Positions 7,518 to 14,555 are shown, numbered from the stretch's first letter. The stretch is 14,555 bases of DNA from Candidatus Avacholeplasma faecigallinarum (GCA_018715825.1 DVKU01000030.1:1-14555), one strand, 5' to 3'. Program-made: numbers and translations. The notes: generated by a model from the sequence alone, not told the origin.

Positions 7518-7565
7518 TAGGAGGACAAAATAAGTTTTATGTAATAAATTTTATTTTGCCTCCTA
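7518..7565. repeat. Long inverted repeat (hairpin) in the dapH-asd gap
   Basis: Arms TAGGAGG (7518-7524) and CCTCCTA (7559-7565), then CAAAATAA (7526-7533) and TTATTTTG (7551-7558) with one bulged A (7525). An inner TTTAT/ATAAA pair (7536-7540/7544-7548) closes a 3-nt loop. That is about 20 bp in total. Neither side has a T-run, so it is not a classic terminator. It lies after the dapH stop and before the asd promoter. Confidence 0.7.
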
Positions 7566-7599
7566 ATTTATTAAATGCTTTAAAATATCTAATGACTAT

Positions 7600-8295
7600 T
7601 TATAAAGTCCTTAATGCTTGAATTAATTCTGTTTTTTCTGTTGTTTTTTGATCCTTTTTCTTTAAAATGCGTGCAGGAACTCCACCTACAACAACACCAC
7701 TTTCTACATCATCTATTACTACACTTCCAGCTGCAACAACAGAATTTTTACCAATTCTAACGCCCTCAATAACAACAGCATTGGCACCAATTAATACACC
7801 ATCTTCTACTACAACAGGTTTTGCTGAGGCAGGCTCTACAACACCAGCTAAAACAGCACCAGCACCAATGTGGCAATTTTTACCTACTATTGCTCTACCA
7901 CCTAAAACAGCATTCATATCTATCATAGTATTATCACCAATAACTGCTCCAATATTAATAACGGCGCCCATCATAATAACGGCGTTATTACCAATTTCAA
8001 CCATATCTCTTATAATTGCACCTGGTTCTATTCTGGCATTAATATTTTTTGTATCAAGAAGAGGAATTGCTGAATTACGACAATCATTTTCAATTTCGAT
8101 GTCAACTATTTGGTTTTTATACTTATCTATTATAGGCATAATATCGTTAGCTTCAGCAAAAATAACATAAAGATCTTTATTGCCAAAATATTTAAAGCCT
8201 GTAAAATCTAAATCACAATTAGCCTTTAAGAAAATTTTTAAAGGTGTTTTCTTCTTTGAATTTTTAATTAAATTTATAATTTCATTAGCATCCAT
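7600..8295 (-). CDS. dapH: Tetrahydrodipicolinate N-acetyltransferase
   Basis: 231 aa. It transfers acetyl from acetyl-CoA to tetrahydrodipicolinate, committing the cell to the acetyl variant of the DAP pathway. A short N-terminal alpha/beta domain (about 1-80) is followed by a left-handed beta-helix of hexapeptide repeats (about 88-205: [19 protein letters not shown], then [19 protein letters not shown]). The loop [24 protein letters not shown] is characteristic of DapH rather than the succinyltransferase DapD. Length is close to the Bacillus enzyme (about 236). ATG 8295 is 2 nt after the dapB stop, with AAGGA upstream. It is the last gene of the riboswitch-controlled unit; a long hairpin and the asd promoter follow. 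Confidence 0.93.
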   Translation of the reverse strand: MDANEIINLIKNSKKKTPLKIFLKANCDLDFTGFKYFGNKDLYVIFAEANDIMPIIDKYKNQIVDIEIENDCRNSAIPLLDTKNINARIEPGAIIRDMVEIGNNAVIMMGAVINIGAVIGDNTMIDMNAVLGGRAIVGKNCHIGAGAVLAGVVEPASAKPVVVEDGVLIGANAVVIEGVRIGKNSVVAAGSVVIDDVESGVVVGGVPARILKKKDQKTTEKTELIQALRTL

Positions 8296-8297
8296 AA

Positions 8298-9011
8298 TTA
8301 TTCCTTTCCAAAAAGCACATCATCCATAGTATAAAGCCCATTAGGCTTATTACATAAATAATGGGCAGCTTTTATAGCGCCTACAGCAAATATTTTTTTA
8401 GAATGAGCACTGTGCTTTAAGCTTAACACCTCATCCTCACCACAATATAGCACCTCATGCTCACCAACTATGCTACCGCCTCTAATGGCATGAACACCAA
8501 CCTCATTTGGCTTTCTAGGGCAATAGCCTTCTCTACCAAAAATCGGTGTAAAATCAGTTGCCTCAACAACTGAATTTAATAGCATCTTAGCTGTGCCACT
8601 TGGTGCATCAATTTTGTTATGATGATGCGCCTCGATAATTTCAATATCAAATGAATCCTTTAAAATAGGTGTAATTTCCTTTACCAATTTATTTAACAAA
8701 ATAACTCCAAGTGAGAAATTAGCACTTTGTAGGACTGGTGTATAATTAGCTAAATCCTTTATTTTAAGTAAATCTGCCTCGCTATACCCAGTTGTTGCAA
8801 AAATAACAGCCTTATGATGCATCTTAGCATAGCTAATAATCATATCTAAATTACAAGGATTAGAAAAATCGATTATGCAGTCAAAATCTCCATCAGTATC
8901 ATCTAATTTTTTATATTCACATTCTAATGCTACAGAGTATTTAAATTCATCCTTTAGCATTTCTTTTACAATTTTACCCATTGCTCCATAGCCAACTACA
9001 CAAGCCTTCAT
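8298..9011 (-). CDS. dapB: 4-hydroxy-tetrahydrodipicolinate reductase
   Basis: 237 aa. It reduces the DapA product to tetrahydrodipicolinate with NAD(P)H. N-terminal dinucleotide-binding motif GYGAMGK (7-13), the FATTGYS loop (71-77), and the catalytic [15 protein letters not shown] segment (127-141) with histidines 129-131, K133 and the substrate-binding [18 protein letters not shown] motif (178-187) follows. It is shorter than the about 270-aa E. coli enzyme, like other compact versions, with no motif missing. Its ATG overlaps the dapA stop as TAATG, so translation is coupled. Confidence 0.95.
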   Translation of the reverse strand: MKACVVGYGAMGKIVKEMLKDEFKYSVALECEYKKLDDTDGDFDCIIDFSNPCNLDMIISYAKMHHKAVIFATTGYSEADLLKIKDLANYTPVLQSANFSLGVILLNKLVKEITPILKDSFDIEIIEAHHHNKIDAPSGTAKMLLNSVVEATDFTPIFGREGYCPRKPNEVGVHAIRGGSIVGEHEVLYCGEDEVLSLKHSAHSKKIFAVGAIKAAHYLCNKPNGLYTMDDVLFGKE

Positions 9012-9892
9012 TAATAAATTATCTCCTTTTTTAAATCTAGTTCGTTAAATAAAACTTCTTTGTTCTTATCAGACATCTCATCAAGAGGCATTCTATATCC
9101 ACCAACATTAAAACCTAAATGGTTCATTGCAGCCTTAATTGGAATAGGATTAACCTCTAAAAATAAATCATTTATAACATCTAAAAGATCTTGTTGAATT
9201 TTATTAGCATCGGGATATAAACCTTCTAAGCACAAATTTATCATTTTAGCAGTTTGTTTAGGGGCAATATTAGCTAAAACAGAAATTACTCCCTTACTGC
9301 CAATTGCCATCATAGGAACTATAATATCATCATTACCAGAATACATAGCAAAATCATCACTAATATATTTACTAACCTTAGTTGAATAGCTTATATTTCC
9401 TGATGCTTCTTTGATTCCACATATATTAGGATGCTTAGAGAGTACCTCTATGGCATGAAGAGACATATTCATACCTGTCCTACTTGGAACATTATACATA
9501 ATTACTGGACATAGGCTAGCATCTGCTACCATTGTAAAGTGCTTGATTAAACCACTTTCATTAGTTTTATTATAGTAAGGTGTTATAACCAAAACATAAT
9601 CTGCACCTAGCTCTGAATATTTTCTAGACATCTTAACAGCCTTTTCAGTCTCATTTGATCCTGAACCAACTATTAATGGTATTCTTTTATTTATCTTATT
9701 TACACAATACTCAACGATTTGAGCCTCTTCATCAAAAGATAAAGTCGATGCCTCACCTGTTGTACCTAAAATAACAATACCACCCGTATGATTATTTATA
9801 TGATATTCTAATAATTCTCCTAACTTTTCGTAATTTACACTTCCATCATTATTAAATGGAGTTATAAGTGCTACAATACTACCCTTTAACAT
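9011..9892 (-). CDS. dapA: 4-hydroxy-tetrahydrodipicolinate synthase
   Basis: 293 aa TIM barrel. It condenses pyruvate with aspartate semialdehyde, the first step specific to DAP and lysine. Active-site residues match the family and E. coli numbering: GTTGEAST (T44, T45), Y106/Y107, YNVPSRTG (Y133, R138) and the Schiff-base lysine in GIKEASG (K161). ATG 9892 is 1 nt after the dapF stop, with GGAGG 9 nt upstream. The protein is full length with no oddities. Whether it is lysine-inhibited cannot be judged from the visible motifs; regulation through the upstream riboswitch is expected. Confidence 0.96.
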   Translation of the reverse strand: MLKGSIVALITPFNNDGSVNYEKLGELLEYHINNHTGGIVILGTTGEASTLSFDEEAQIVEYCVNKINKRIPLIVGSGSNETEKAVKMSRKYSELGADYVLVITPYYNKTNESGLIKHFTMVADASLCPVIMYNVPSRTGMNMSLHAIEVLSKHPNICGIKEASGNISYSTKVSKYISDDFAMYSGNDDIIVPMMAIGSKGVISVLANIAPKQTAKMINLCLEGLYPDANKIQQDLLDVINDLFLEVNPIPIKAAMNHLGFNVGGYRMPLDEMSDKNKEVLFNELDLKKEIIY

Positions 9893-9893
9893 C

Positions 9894-10700
9894 TTAAATT
9901 TCCTCCTTTATTTCACATTCAAAAACCTTAGTTGCAGGACCAGTCATAAAAACATCATTCTTCTTTAACTCAATCTCTAAAAATCCTAATTCCAATATCG
10001 CTTTAACCTTAGTGCCTACTAAGCCAAGTCTATTAGCTGCTACAACAGAAGCACAACAGCCTGTTCCACAGGCAAGTGTCCATCCTACACCTCTTTCATA
10101 GGTTTTAACCTCGATATTTTCTTTGTTTATAACTCTTACAAAGTTAACGTTTGTCTTTTTAGTAAACAATGGATTATTACATATTTTAGAGGCATATTCT
10201 ACTACGTTATCTGTAAAATCATTTACAAAAATGACTGTATGAATAGTTCCCATAAAAAACGAATAAATTGTAATAAGACTATCATTAATTTTAATAACTC
10301 TACCGAAAGAATCTATATCGTCATTAACATAAATCATTTGATTTGTAAAAATTGGCTTACCCATATAAACCTTACAGGTAAAATTTTGGGGATTAACTAT
10401 TTCTAATTCTAATTGACCAGCTCCAGTCACTACTGGAAATTTTAGTTTATTAACCAATTTATGCTCATAAGCATATAAAGCAAAGCATCTAATTCCATTT
10501 CCACACATAAGTGCTCTACTACCATCGGCATTATAAAATAGCATTTCCAAAGGATCTCTTTTAACAACTATAAGGCCATCACTTCCAACCCCTGTTTTAC
10601 GGTTACAAAGCTTAAGAGCTAATTTTTCATAGTCTGTATTTTCTTTATAATCAATAAGACAAAAATCATTTCCACAGCCGTGCATCTTTTCAACTTTCAT
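9894..10700 (-). CDS. dapF: Diaminopimelate epimerase
   Basis: 268 aa, cofactor-independent two-cysteine epimerase turning LL-DAP into meso-DAP for peptidoglycan and for LysA. MHGCGNDF near the N terminus (6-13); the first catalytic cysteine in ALMCGNGIRCF (C66); the second in TLACGTGCCAS (C211); substrate contacts YERG (201-204). Two positions differ from common versions. The usual GNPH motif reads GTIH (151-154), and the residue after YERGVG is Trp207 where Glu is frequent. Both cysteines and the catalytic-region His154 remain, so I expect activity. ATG 10700 is 1 nt after the lysA stop with a weak GAGAG ribosome site, indicating coupling. Confidence 0.93.
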   Translation of the reverse strand: MKVEKMHGCGNDFCLIDYKENTDYEKLALKLCNRKTGVGSDGLIVVKRDPLEMLFYNADGSRALMCGNGIRCFALYAYEHKLVNKLKFPVVTGAGQLELEIVNPQNFTCKVYMGKPIFTNQMIYVNDDIDSFGRVIKINDSLITIYSFFMGTIHTVIFVNDFTDNVVEYASKICNNPLFTKKTNVNFVRVINKENIEVKTYERGVGWTLACGTGCCASVVAANRLGLVGTKVKAILELGFLEIELKKNDVFMTGPATKVFECEIKEEI

Positions 10701-10701
10701 A

Positions 10702-11937
10702 TTACAACTCTCTTTCTAATAACTCATCAATTGTTTGACGTCTACAAACAAGCTTGTCCTTACCATCATTTACAAAAACTACTGCAGGTGTTAAAGCCTT
10801 ATTATAATTACTGCTCATAGAATAGCCATAAGCACCAGTAGTATGTGTAATTAATAAATCTCCCTTTATAGCTTTAGGTAGAGGTATATTTTCAATGATT
10901 ATATCTCCACTTTCACAACATTTTCCAGCCACTGTAACAATTTGTGATTTCAACATATCTTCTTTTCCGATTATATCAGCATTATATTTTGCTTGATATA
11001 AAGCTGGCCTTATATTATCAGTCATACCACCATCAATAAAATAGTAAAGCTTATTAGGAGTCTTTTTAATACCACCTATAGTATATAATGTGTATCCAGC
11101 CTCAGCTACTATACTTCTACCTGGTTCAATACATAGTTTTTCAATTTGAATATTATTTTTCTCTAAAGATTTTTCACATTCATCTATTAAAGTTTTACTT
11201 ACCACATCAAAAGGTATTGGTTTATCTTCATCTACGTATTTAACACCAAAGCCACCACCTATATTTAAAATCAATGGTTGAGAAAAATTTTTACATATAT
11301 TAATTAATTTTTCTAAGGCTGCACTAAAAGCCTGCAAATCAAATATTTGGGAGCCTATGTGTGAGTGAAAACCTTTAAAATTAATATAATTAGAATTTCT
11401 AATTAAATCCATCATATTATTATATTCTATAGATTCATATAGAACACCAAACTTAGAATCCACATGAGCTGTAACAATAAACTTATGGGTATGAGCCTCA
11501 ACACCAACATTCAATCTAATTAAAATATTACATTTCTTTTGAAATTTTTGACAAAGATTTTCAAGAGTAACGAGCTCCATATAATTATCTACTACAATTG
11601 TTCCAACATTATTTTCTAAAGCACATGTAATTTCCTCTACTGACTTATTATTGCCATGAAAATAAACCTTACTCATATCAAAATCAACAGCTAAAGCTGT
11701 TTTTAATTCACCTAAAGAAACTACATCTAGCGACATACCAGCTTGTTTTACCAATCTAATCATTTCCTTAACACAGAAAGCTTTTGATGCATATAAAACC
11801 TCTGTATTAAACTTATTTGATTTAAAATTATTTAAATAGCCATTCATATTTTTAATAATGTGCTCCTCATCATAAATATATAAAGGAGTATTATACTTTT
11901 GTTTTAAAAATTCTACATCAACACCACTAATTTTCAT
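10702..11937 (-). CDS. lysA: Diaminopimelate decarboxylase
   Basis: 411 aa, PLP enzyme of the alanine-racemase fold. It decarboxylates meso-DAP to L-lysine, the final step. PLP lysine in YASKAF (K52), FHSHIGSQ (190-197), the phosphate-binding GGGFG (227-231), EPGRS (271-275), the active-site Cys of KCCESGD (339-345) and GAYGYSMSSNYN (368-379). Start choice: the frame is open up to 11973, but that region is the riboswitch terminator. Adjacent ATGs at 11940 and 11937 follow GGAGG by 2 and 5 nt respectively, so 11937 is preferred. It is the first gene behind the lysine riboswitch, so the whole lysA-dapF-dapA-dapB-dapH run should be shut off when lysine is plentiful. Confidence 0.95.
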   Translation of the reverse strand: MKISGVDVEFLKQKYNTPLYIYDEEHIIKNMNGYLNNFKSNKFNTEVLYASKAFCVKEMIRLVKQAGMSLDVVSLGELKTALAVDFDMSKVYFHGNNKSVEEITCALENNVGTIVVDNYMELVTLENLCQKFQKKCNILIRLNVGVEAHTHKFIVTAHVDSKFGVLYESIEYNNMMDLIRNSNYINFKGFHSHIGSQIFDLQAFSAALEKLINICKNFSQPLILNIGGGFGVKYVDEDKPIPFDVVSKTLIDECEKSLEKNNIQIEKLCIEPGRSIVAEAGYTLYTIGGIKKTPNKLYYFIDGGMTDNIRPALYQAKYNADIIGKEDMLKSQIVTVAGKCCESGDIIIENIPLPKAIKGDLLITHTTGAYGYSMSSNYNKALTPAVVFVNDGKDKLVCRRQTIDELLEREL

Positions 11938-11952
11938 CATAACCTCCAAAAT

Positions 11953-11978
11953 AAAAAAATAGAGTGCAGGCACTCTAT
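11953..11978 (-). terminator. Riboswitch-controlled intrinsic terminator before lysA
   Basis: The minus strand reads ATAGAGTG-CCTG-CACTCTAT (11959-11978) followed by seven T residues. It is a perfect 8-bp stem, extendable by a C-G. It lies between the riboswitch aptamer and the lysA ribosome site, the position of the lysine-triggered terminator in class L-box leaders. CACTC at 12015-12019 could pair with the GAGTG of the 5' arm as part of an alternative fold (inference). Confidence 0.9.
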
Positions 11979-11982
11979 CGTA

Positions 11983-12151
11983 ATCAAATATCCTTAGCGC
12001 CTCTACTTTCGTAGGAGTGATATAGGTCTTCCCAATACCCCCATAGCCATACTATGCCTATTATGACTATTCGGCAATGACTACCTTTCCTATACTTCAT
12101 AGAACGCCTTCTCCATATAGTACTCTTCTACATTGCTACCTCTAATTTGAT
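11983..12151 (-). ncRNA. Lysine riboswitch (L-box) aptamer
   Basis: The minus-strand leader matches the L-box order seen in Bacillus lysC: AGAGGTAGC, then AAGAGTA, TGGAGAA, GAAAGG, TTGCCGAA and a closing AGAGGCGCTA. Visible pairings: P1 ATCAAAT (12145-12151) with ATTTGAT (11983-11989); P2 GCAATG (12131-12136) with CATTGC (12074-12079); P3 ATAGTC with GGCTAT; P5 CTAC-GAAA-GTAG (12003-12014). The P2 loop CTATG (12098-12102) and P3 loop CATAG (12052-12056) are perfectly complementary, matching the known kissing interaction of this class. With a terminator downstream, lysine binding should stop transcription ahead of lysA. Confidence 0.93.
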
Positions 12152-12156
12152 ATTTT

Positions 12157-12185
12157 ATTGTATCATAAATATTCATTTTTGTCTA
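12157..12185 (-). promoter_or_regulatory. Promoter of the lysine riboswitch / lysA operon
   Basis: TAGACA (12180-12185), 17 nt, TACAAT (12157-12162) on the minus strand, each one base off consensus. Transcription would start near 12150, at the 5' strand of riboswitch stem P1, so the leader begins directly with the aptamer. Confidence 0.8.
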
Positions 12186-12204
12186 TAAATTTTCTAAATA
12201 TTAT

Positions 12205-12522
12205 TTATTCTTCAATATCTTTTACAATTTCTATGCTCAAAATATCATCAAAATTAATTTTCTTTTTTATAATTTTTATATATCGATATGGCAATGACAC
12301 CTCCGATAACATTGCAATTCTTGTATAATAACCATTTTTCTCATAATAGCAAATCTTAATTATCATTTTATTTTTAATTTTATATATTATAGCATTTAAT
12401 CTATTTTCCTCATCTAAAGTTAAATCCCTTTTAGGCGTTATTACTACATTTGCCTCATCAATCATATCATAATAACCATCTAATGAATCAAATGGCATAA
12501 ATTGCTTGGCTCTAGTTTGCAT
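12205..12522 (-). CDS. YolD-like protein
   Basis: 105 aa, small and soluble. The N terminus RAKQFMPFDSLDGYYDMI resembles the opening of YolD-like proteins in Bacillota. It is followed by a charged helix and a beta-rich half that ends in a strand pattern with FDDI and SIEI, as in the family. YolD-like genes typically sit next to UvrX/UmuC-type Y-family polymerases; their biochemical role is not settled. That is the case here: ATG 12522 overlaps the polymerase stop (TAG 12512-12514), and a perfect AGGAGG (12528-12533) lies 5 nt upstream inside the polymerase gene. No terminator is visible after its stop before the lysine riboswitch promoter 19 nt on. Confidence 0.75.
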   Translation of the reverse strand: MQTRAKQFMPFDSLDGYYDMIDEANVVITPKRDLTLDEENRLNAIIYKIKNKMIIKICYYEKNGYYTRIAMLSEVSLPYRYIKIIKKKINFDDILSIEIVKDIEE

Positions 12523-13768
12523 TGTGGCCTCCTATAAGTTCATTTCTTTTTGTAGTCGTAGCTTTAGATTGTAAATTCATCCCTTTTAAAATAGCATTTT
12601 TACCGTATTTTTCCTTTATTTTTAAAATTGATTTTTGTAAATTTTCTTCCTTTTGCTCTTTAGAAAAATCAGTAAATAAATTTATGGTCTTATACGATTG
12701 ATCAACAATATTAATAAAGCCTATACCTATTTTTCTAATGGGAATATCATTTTTTACAATTTTATGAAATAGACCTATAAAATATTCATTTAATTTAAAA
12801 TGAGAATTCGTAAATTCATAAAGCTTAAATGACCCCTTTGATGCTTTATGAATATCCTTTGAATACCCTACATATAAAGAAACACCACCACAAACTACCC
12901 TATTCTTTATGAGTCTTTGAACACCTAATTCTACCATTTCCTTTAAAACTAATAAAGCGTCATTATATTCATAATCCTCAAATAAAATTTGTTGACTAGA
13001 AAAGGAATTGGCTTTAGGTACATATGATTTAACATCTAAAATACTACAAGGCTCAATTCCTCTAGCATGGTCAATAAGTATTCTACCATTAATTCCAAAT
13101 TCCTTAAATATAATCTCTTCATCAATATGAGCCAATCTATATAGGCTATAAATTCTATGCTTGTGAAGCCTTTTGCTGATTCCCTTTCCTATTCCCCAAA
13201 TATCTGTTAGAGGTGTATGATACCACATAGTATGTTTAAAAAGCTCTAAATCTAAAAATCCAATCTGGTTAGGACTATGCTTAGCTGTAACATCTAAGGC
13301 AACCTTAGCTAAAAAAAGATTAGTTCCAATTCCTACCTGAGCTGATATTCTAAATATATTATAAACATCATCCATAATCATTTTAGCCAAGCATATATGA
13401 TCTATATTGTATAATTTCAAATAGGGTGTTACCTCAATAAAGCATTCATCAATTGAGTAAACCAAAATATCCTCTTTAGCAAAATATTTTAAATAAAGCT
13501 TGTAAATATTTGTAGAATATTGCATATATAGCTTCATTCTTGGCATTGCCGTAATATAATTTACATCAGAAGGTATTTCAAAAAGGCGACACCTATTTTT
13601 AATTCCTAATGCCTTTAATGCCGGAGTAATAGCTAGACAGATTGCTCCTTTACCGCGTGAGGGATTGGCCACAACTAAATTGGTAGTAAAGGGATCCAAT
13701 TTTCTTTCGGCACATTCAACTGAAGCATAAAAGGTTTTTAAATCTATGCATAAATATAGTCTATCCAT
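12512..13768 (-). CDS. Y-family DNA polymerase (UvrX/UmuC/DinB type)
   Basis: 418 aa translesion polymerase. Catalytic carboxylates: D9 in LCIDLKTFYASVE and the D107-E108 pair in VYSIDECFIEV. The steric-gate position is Tyr14. The palm/fingers include the NPSRGKGAICLAITPALKALGI region (35-56). A helix-hairpin-helix thumb (IWGIGKGISKRLHKHRIYSLYRLA) and a little-finger domain follow. The C terminus (AILKGMNLQSKATTTKRNELIGGH) matches the UvrX/YqjW group of Bacillota and not E. coli Pol IV. I see no sliding-clamp motif I could name with confidence. ATG 13768 follows AGGAGG at 7 nt. It ends at TAG and overlaps the YolD-like gene by 11 nt. No LexA-type CGAAC-N4-GTTCG box is visible upstream, so SOS control is unproven. 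Such pairs occur on chromosomes, phages and plasmids. Confidence 0.9.
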   Translation of the reverse strand: MDRLYLCIDLKTFYASVECAERKLDPFTTNLVVANPSRGKGAICLAITPALKALGIKNRCRLFEIPSDVNYITAMPRMKLYMQYSTNIYKLYLKYFAKEDILVYSIDECFIEVTPYLKLYNIDHICLAKMIMDDVYNIFRISAQVGIGTNLFLAKVALDVTAKHSPNQIGFLDLELFKHTMWYHTPLTDIWGIGKGISKRLHKHRIYSLYRLAHIDEEIIFKEFGINGRILIDHARGIEPCSILDVKSYVPKANSFSSQQILFEDYEYNDALLVLKEMVELGVQRLIKNRVVCGGVSLYVGYSKDIHKASKGSFKLYEFTNSHFKLNEYFIGLFHKIVKNDIPIRKIGIGFINIVDQSYKTINLFTDFSKEQKEENLQKSILKIKEKYGKNAILKGMNLQSKATTTKRNELIGGHNAN

Positions 13769-13789
13769 ACAAATTCCTCCTATTTATAT

Positions 13790-13826
13790 CTAATATTATT
13801 AGGTAAATAGGCAATATTTATGCCTA
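13790..13826. promoter_or_regulatory. Two inverted repeats upstream of the Y-family polymerase
   Basis: TAGGCA (13808-13813) and TGCCTA (13821-13826) form a perfect 6-bp dyad with a 7-nt spacer. Next to it, CTAATA-N-TATTAG (13790-13802) forms a second dyad. Both lie 22-58 nt before the polymerase start codon, where an operator could sit. No convincing -35/-10 pair was found, so their role as operators is a guess. Confidence 0.3.
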
Positions 13827-13834
13827 AAATAAAA

Positions 13835-13864
13835 AAATATCTATTTGAATAAAAATAGACATTT
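13835..13864. terminator. Intrinsic terminator after degV
   Basis: On the minus strand AAATGTCTATTT (13853-13864) pairs with AAATAGATATTT (13835-13846), 12 bp with one G-U pair and a 6-nt loop. A T-rich run follows. It begins immediately after the DegV stop codon (13867-13869). Confidence 0.75.
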
Positions 13865-13866
13865 TT

Positions 13867-14555
13867 TTATTTTTTACAAATATAGAAAATTGCACAAGCA
13901 TTTGGACCAACATGAGCACCTACTACAGGCGATATTTGAGTCATAGTATAAATAGTTATATCATCACTTAAATATGATTTCAATTCATTGGCATTCTTGA
14001 TGTCACTAGAATACCCAAAATCAAGTGGGTAATTAAAATCAATGGGATTTTCTTTAATAAAATCATTAATTTTTAAATAGGCATGCTTGATTCCCCTAAC
14101 CTTAGCTAGTGGCAACACCTTGCCAGTATTGTTATCTACAGTTAAAATTGGCTTTAAATTTAAAAGGTTACCTAATAAGGCTGAGGTTTTAGATAATCTA
14201 CCGCCACGATATAAATATTGCAAGGTTAATGGTACAGCATAAAACCTAATATGCTGTAATAAATAATTAATTTCATCTAATAAATCTGTAATCGTGTTAA
14301 AGGATTTGCTTGTTAGCGCTAAAATTAAAACCTTTAAAGCACCTAAAGCAGTTTTAGTATCAATAACATAAATCTCTTTATCACCAAAAGCCTCCTTAGC
14401 AATACAAGCTGATTGATAAGTGGCACTTAAGCTAGAAGAAATTGGTAATACAATTGGTATTTCTCCTTTAGCTAAGCATTCTTCATATATCTTACTAAAC
14501 TCTAATGGCGATACCATTGATGTTTTAGGAAAATCCATCTGTCCTTCTTTTGAAA
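13867..14555 (-). CDS. DegV family (fatty acid-binding, FakB-like) protein, 5' end outside the window
   Basis: The reading frame is still open at the right edge. The Met at 14538 is not the true start, since the five codons before it (SKEGQ) continue the usual sequence ahead of the FPKTSMVSPLEF segment, which in DegV proteins follows about 60-70 residues of N-terminal domain. The visible part holds the family motifs: ISSSLSATYQSA (fatty-acid carboxylate-binding loop region), YRGGRLSKTSALLGNLLNLKPIL, and the C-terminal ISPVVGAHVGPNACAIFY. Characterised relatives (FakB) present fatty acids to the kinase FakA for phospholipid synthesis; a direct role here is inferred from family only. A terminator follows at once. 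It is unrelated to the neighbouring polymerase unit. Confidence 0.9.
   Translation of the reverse strand, partial: SKEGQMDFPKTSMVSPLEFSKIYEECLAKGEIPIVLPISSSLSATYQSACIAKEAFGDKEIYVIDTKTALGALKVLILALTSKSFNTITDLLDEINYLLQHIRFYAVPLTLQYLYRGGRLSKTSALLGNLLNLKPILTVDNNTGKVLPLAKVRGIKHAYLKINDFIKENPIDFNYPLDFGYSSDIKNANELKSYLSDDITIYTMTQISPVVGAHVGPNACAIFYICKK

Noticed and set aside
7441..7518. Possible 25-codon minus-strand ORF (Lys-rich) between dapH and asd
   Set aside because: Its only AGGAGG is about 40 nt upstream inside a hairpin, and the ORF runs through the asd promoter elements; no sign of coding.
7518..7565. Hairpin as intrinsic terminator of the dapH unit
   Set aside because: No T-run follows the stem on either strand, so I list it as an inverted repeat of unknown role.
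7667..8170. Plus-strand open frame of 167 codons, rich in Thr, Ala, Pro and Ile
   Set aside because: It is the antisense shadow of dapH; its low-complexity composition reflects the hexapeptide repeats of the real gene, and it has no convincing ribosome site.
11938..11973. Upstream start at 11973 for lysA adding 12 residues
   Set aside because: These codons are the riboswitch terminator hairpin and T-run; the family N terminus and GGAGG fit the ATG at 11937.
1..14555. CRISPR arrays, insertion sequences, tRNA or rRNA genes, phage genes
   Set aside because: No repeated spacer-repeat pattern, transposase, terminal repeats or structural RNA genes other than the riboswitch were seen on either strand.

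Overview
The window is AT-rich, uses the standard code with TGG for Trp, has AGGAGG-type ribosome binding sites and tightly packed genes. It carries a Y-family polymerase/YolD pair, a DegV protein and the acetyl branch of diaminopimelate (DAP)/lysine synthesis. This points to a low-GC Bacillota (Bacilli/Erysipelotrichia- or Clostridia-like, possibly an uncultured gut lineage). I cannot name the species.

Layout: bases 1-145 are a divergent promoter region. One gene leaves the window to the left on the minus strand, and an ATP-grasp ligase of unknown substrate runs right (146-1333). A bidirectional terminator (1345-1391) separates it from a convergent minus-strand pair, an AEC-family permease (1402-2391) and a GH28 pectinase-type hydrolase (2393-3901). 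From 3964 to about 12185 everything on the minus strand is lysine/DAP biosynthesis in two transcription units. The upstream unit is promoter, lysine riboswitch with intrinsic terminator, lysA-dapF-dapA-dapB-dapH. The downstream unit has its own near-consensus promoter (7444-7472) and no riboswitch: asd-lysC-dapL(deacetylase), ending in a strong terminator. Together they cover aspartate to aspartyl phosphate, semialdehyde, dihydrodipicolinate, tetrahydrodipicolinate, the N-acetylated intermediates, LL-DAP, meso-DAP and lysine. Only the N-acetyl-DAP aminotransferase is not in the window. Further right are a Y-family polymerase with an overlapping YolD-like gene (12205-13768) and a DegV/FakB-type lipid-binding protein cut by the right edge.

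The main surprise is lysC. An in-frame TAG interrupts it early in its regulatory ACT domain; the catalytic domain is complete upstream. The remaining 115 codons are still open in the same frame and still encode a recognisable ACT-ACT tail ending 1 nt before the next gene. Two other genes here end at TAG, so general reassignment of that codon is unlikely. This is either a sequence error, a fresh nonsense mutation that would remove allosteric control, or a readthrough site. No intergenic stretch exceeds 300 bases; the longest, 11941-12204, is filled by the riboswitch, its terminator and its promoter.
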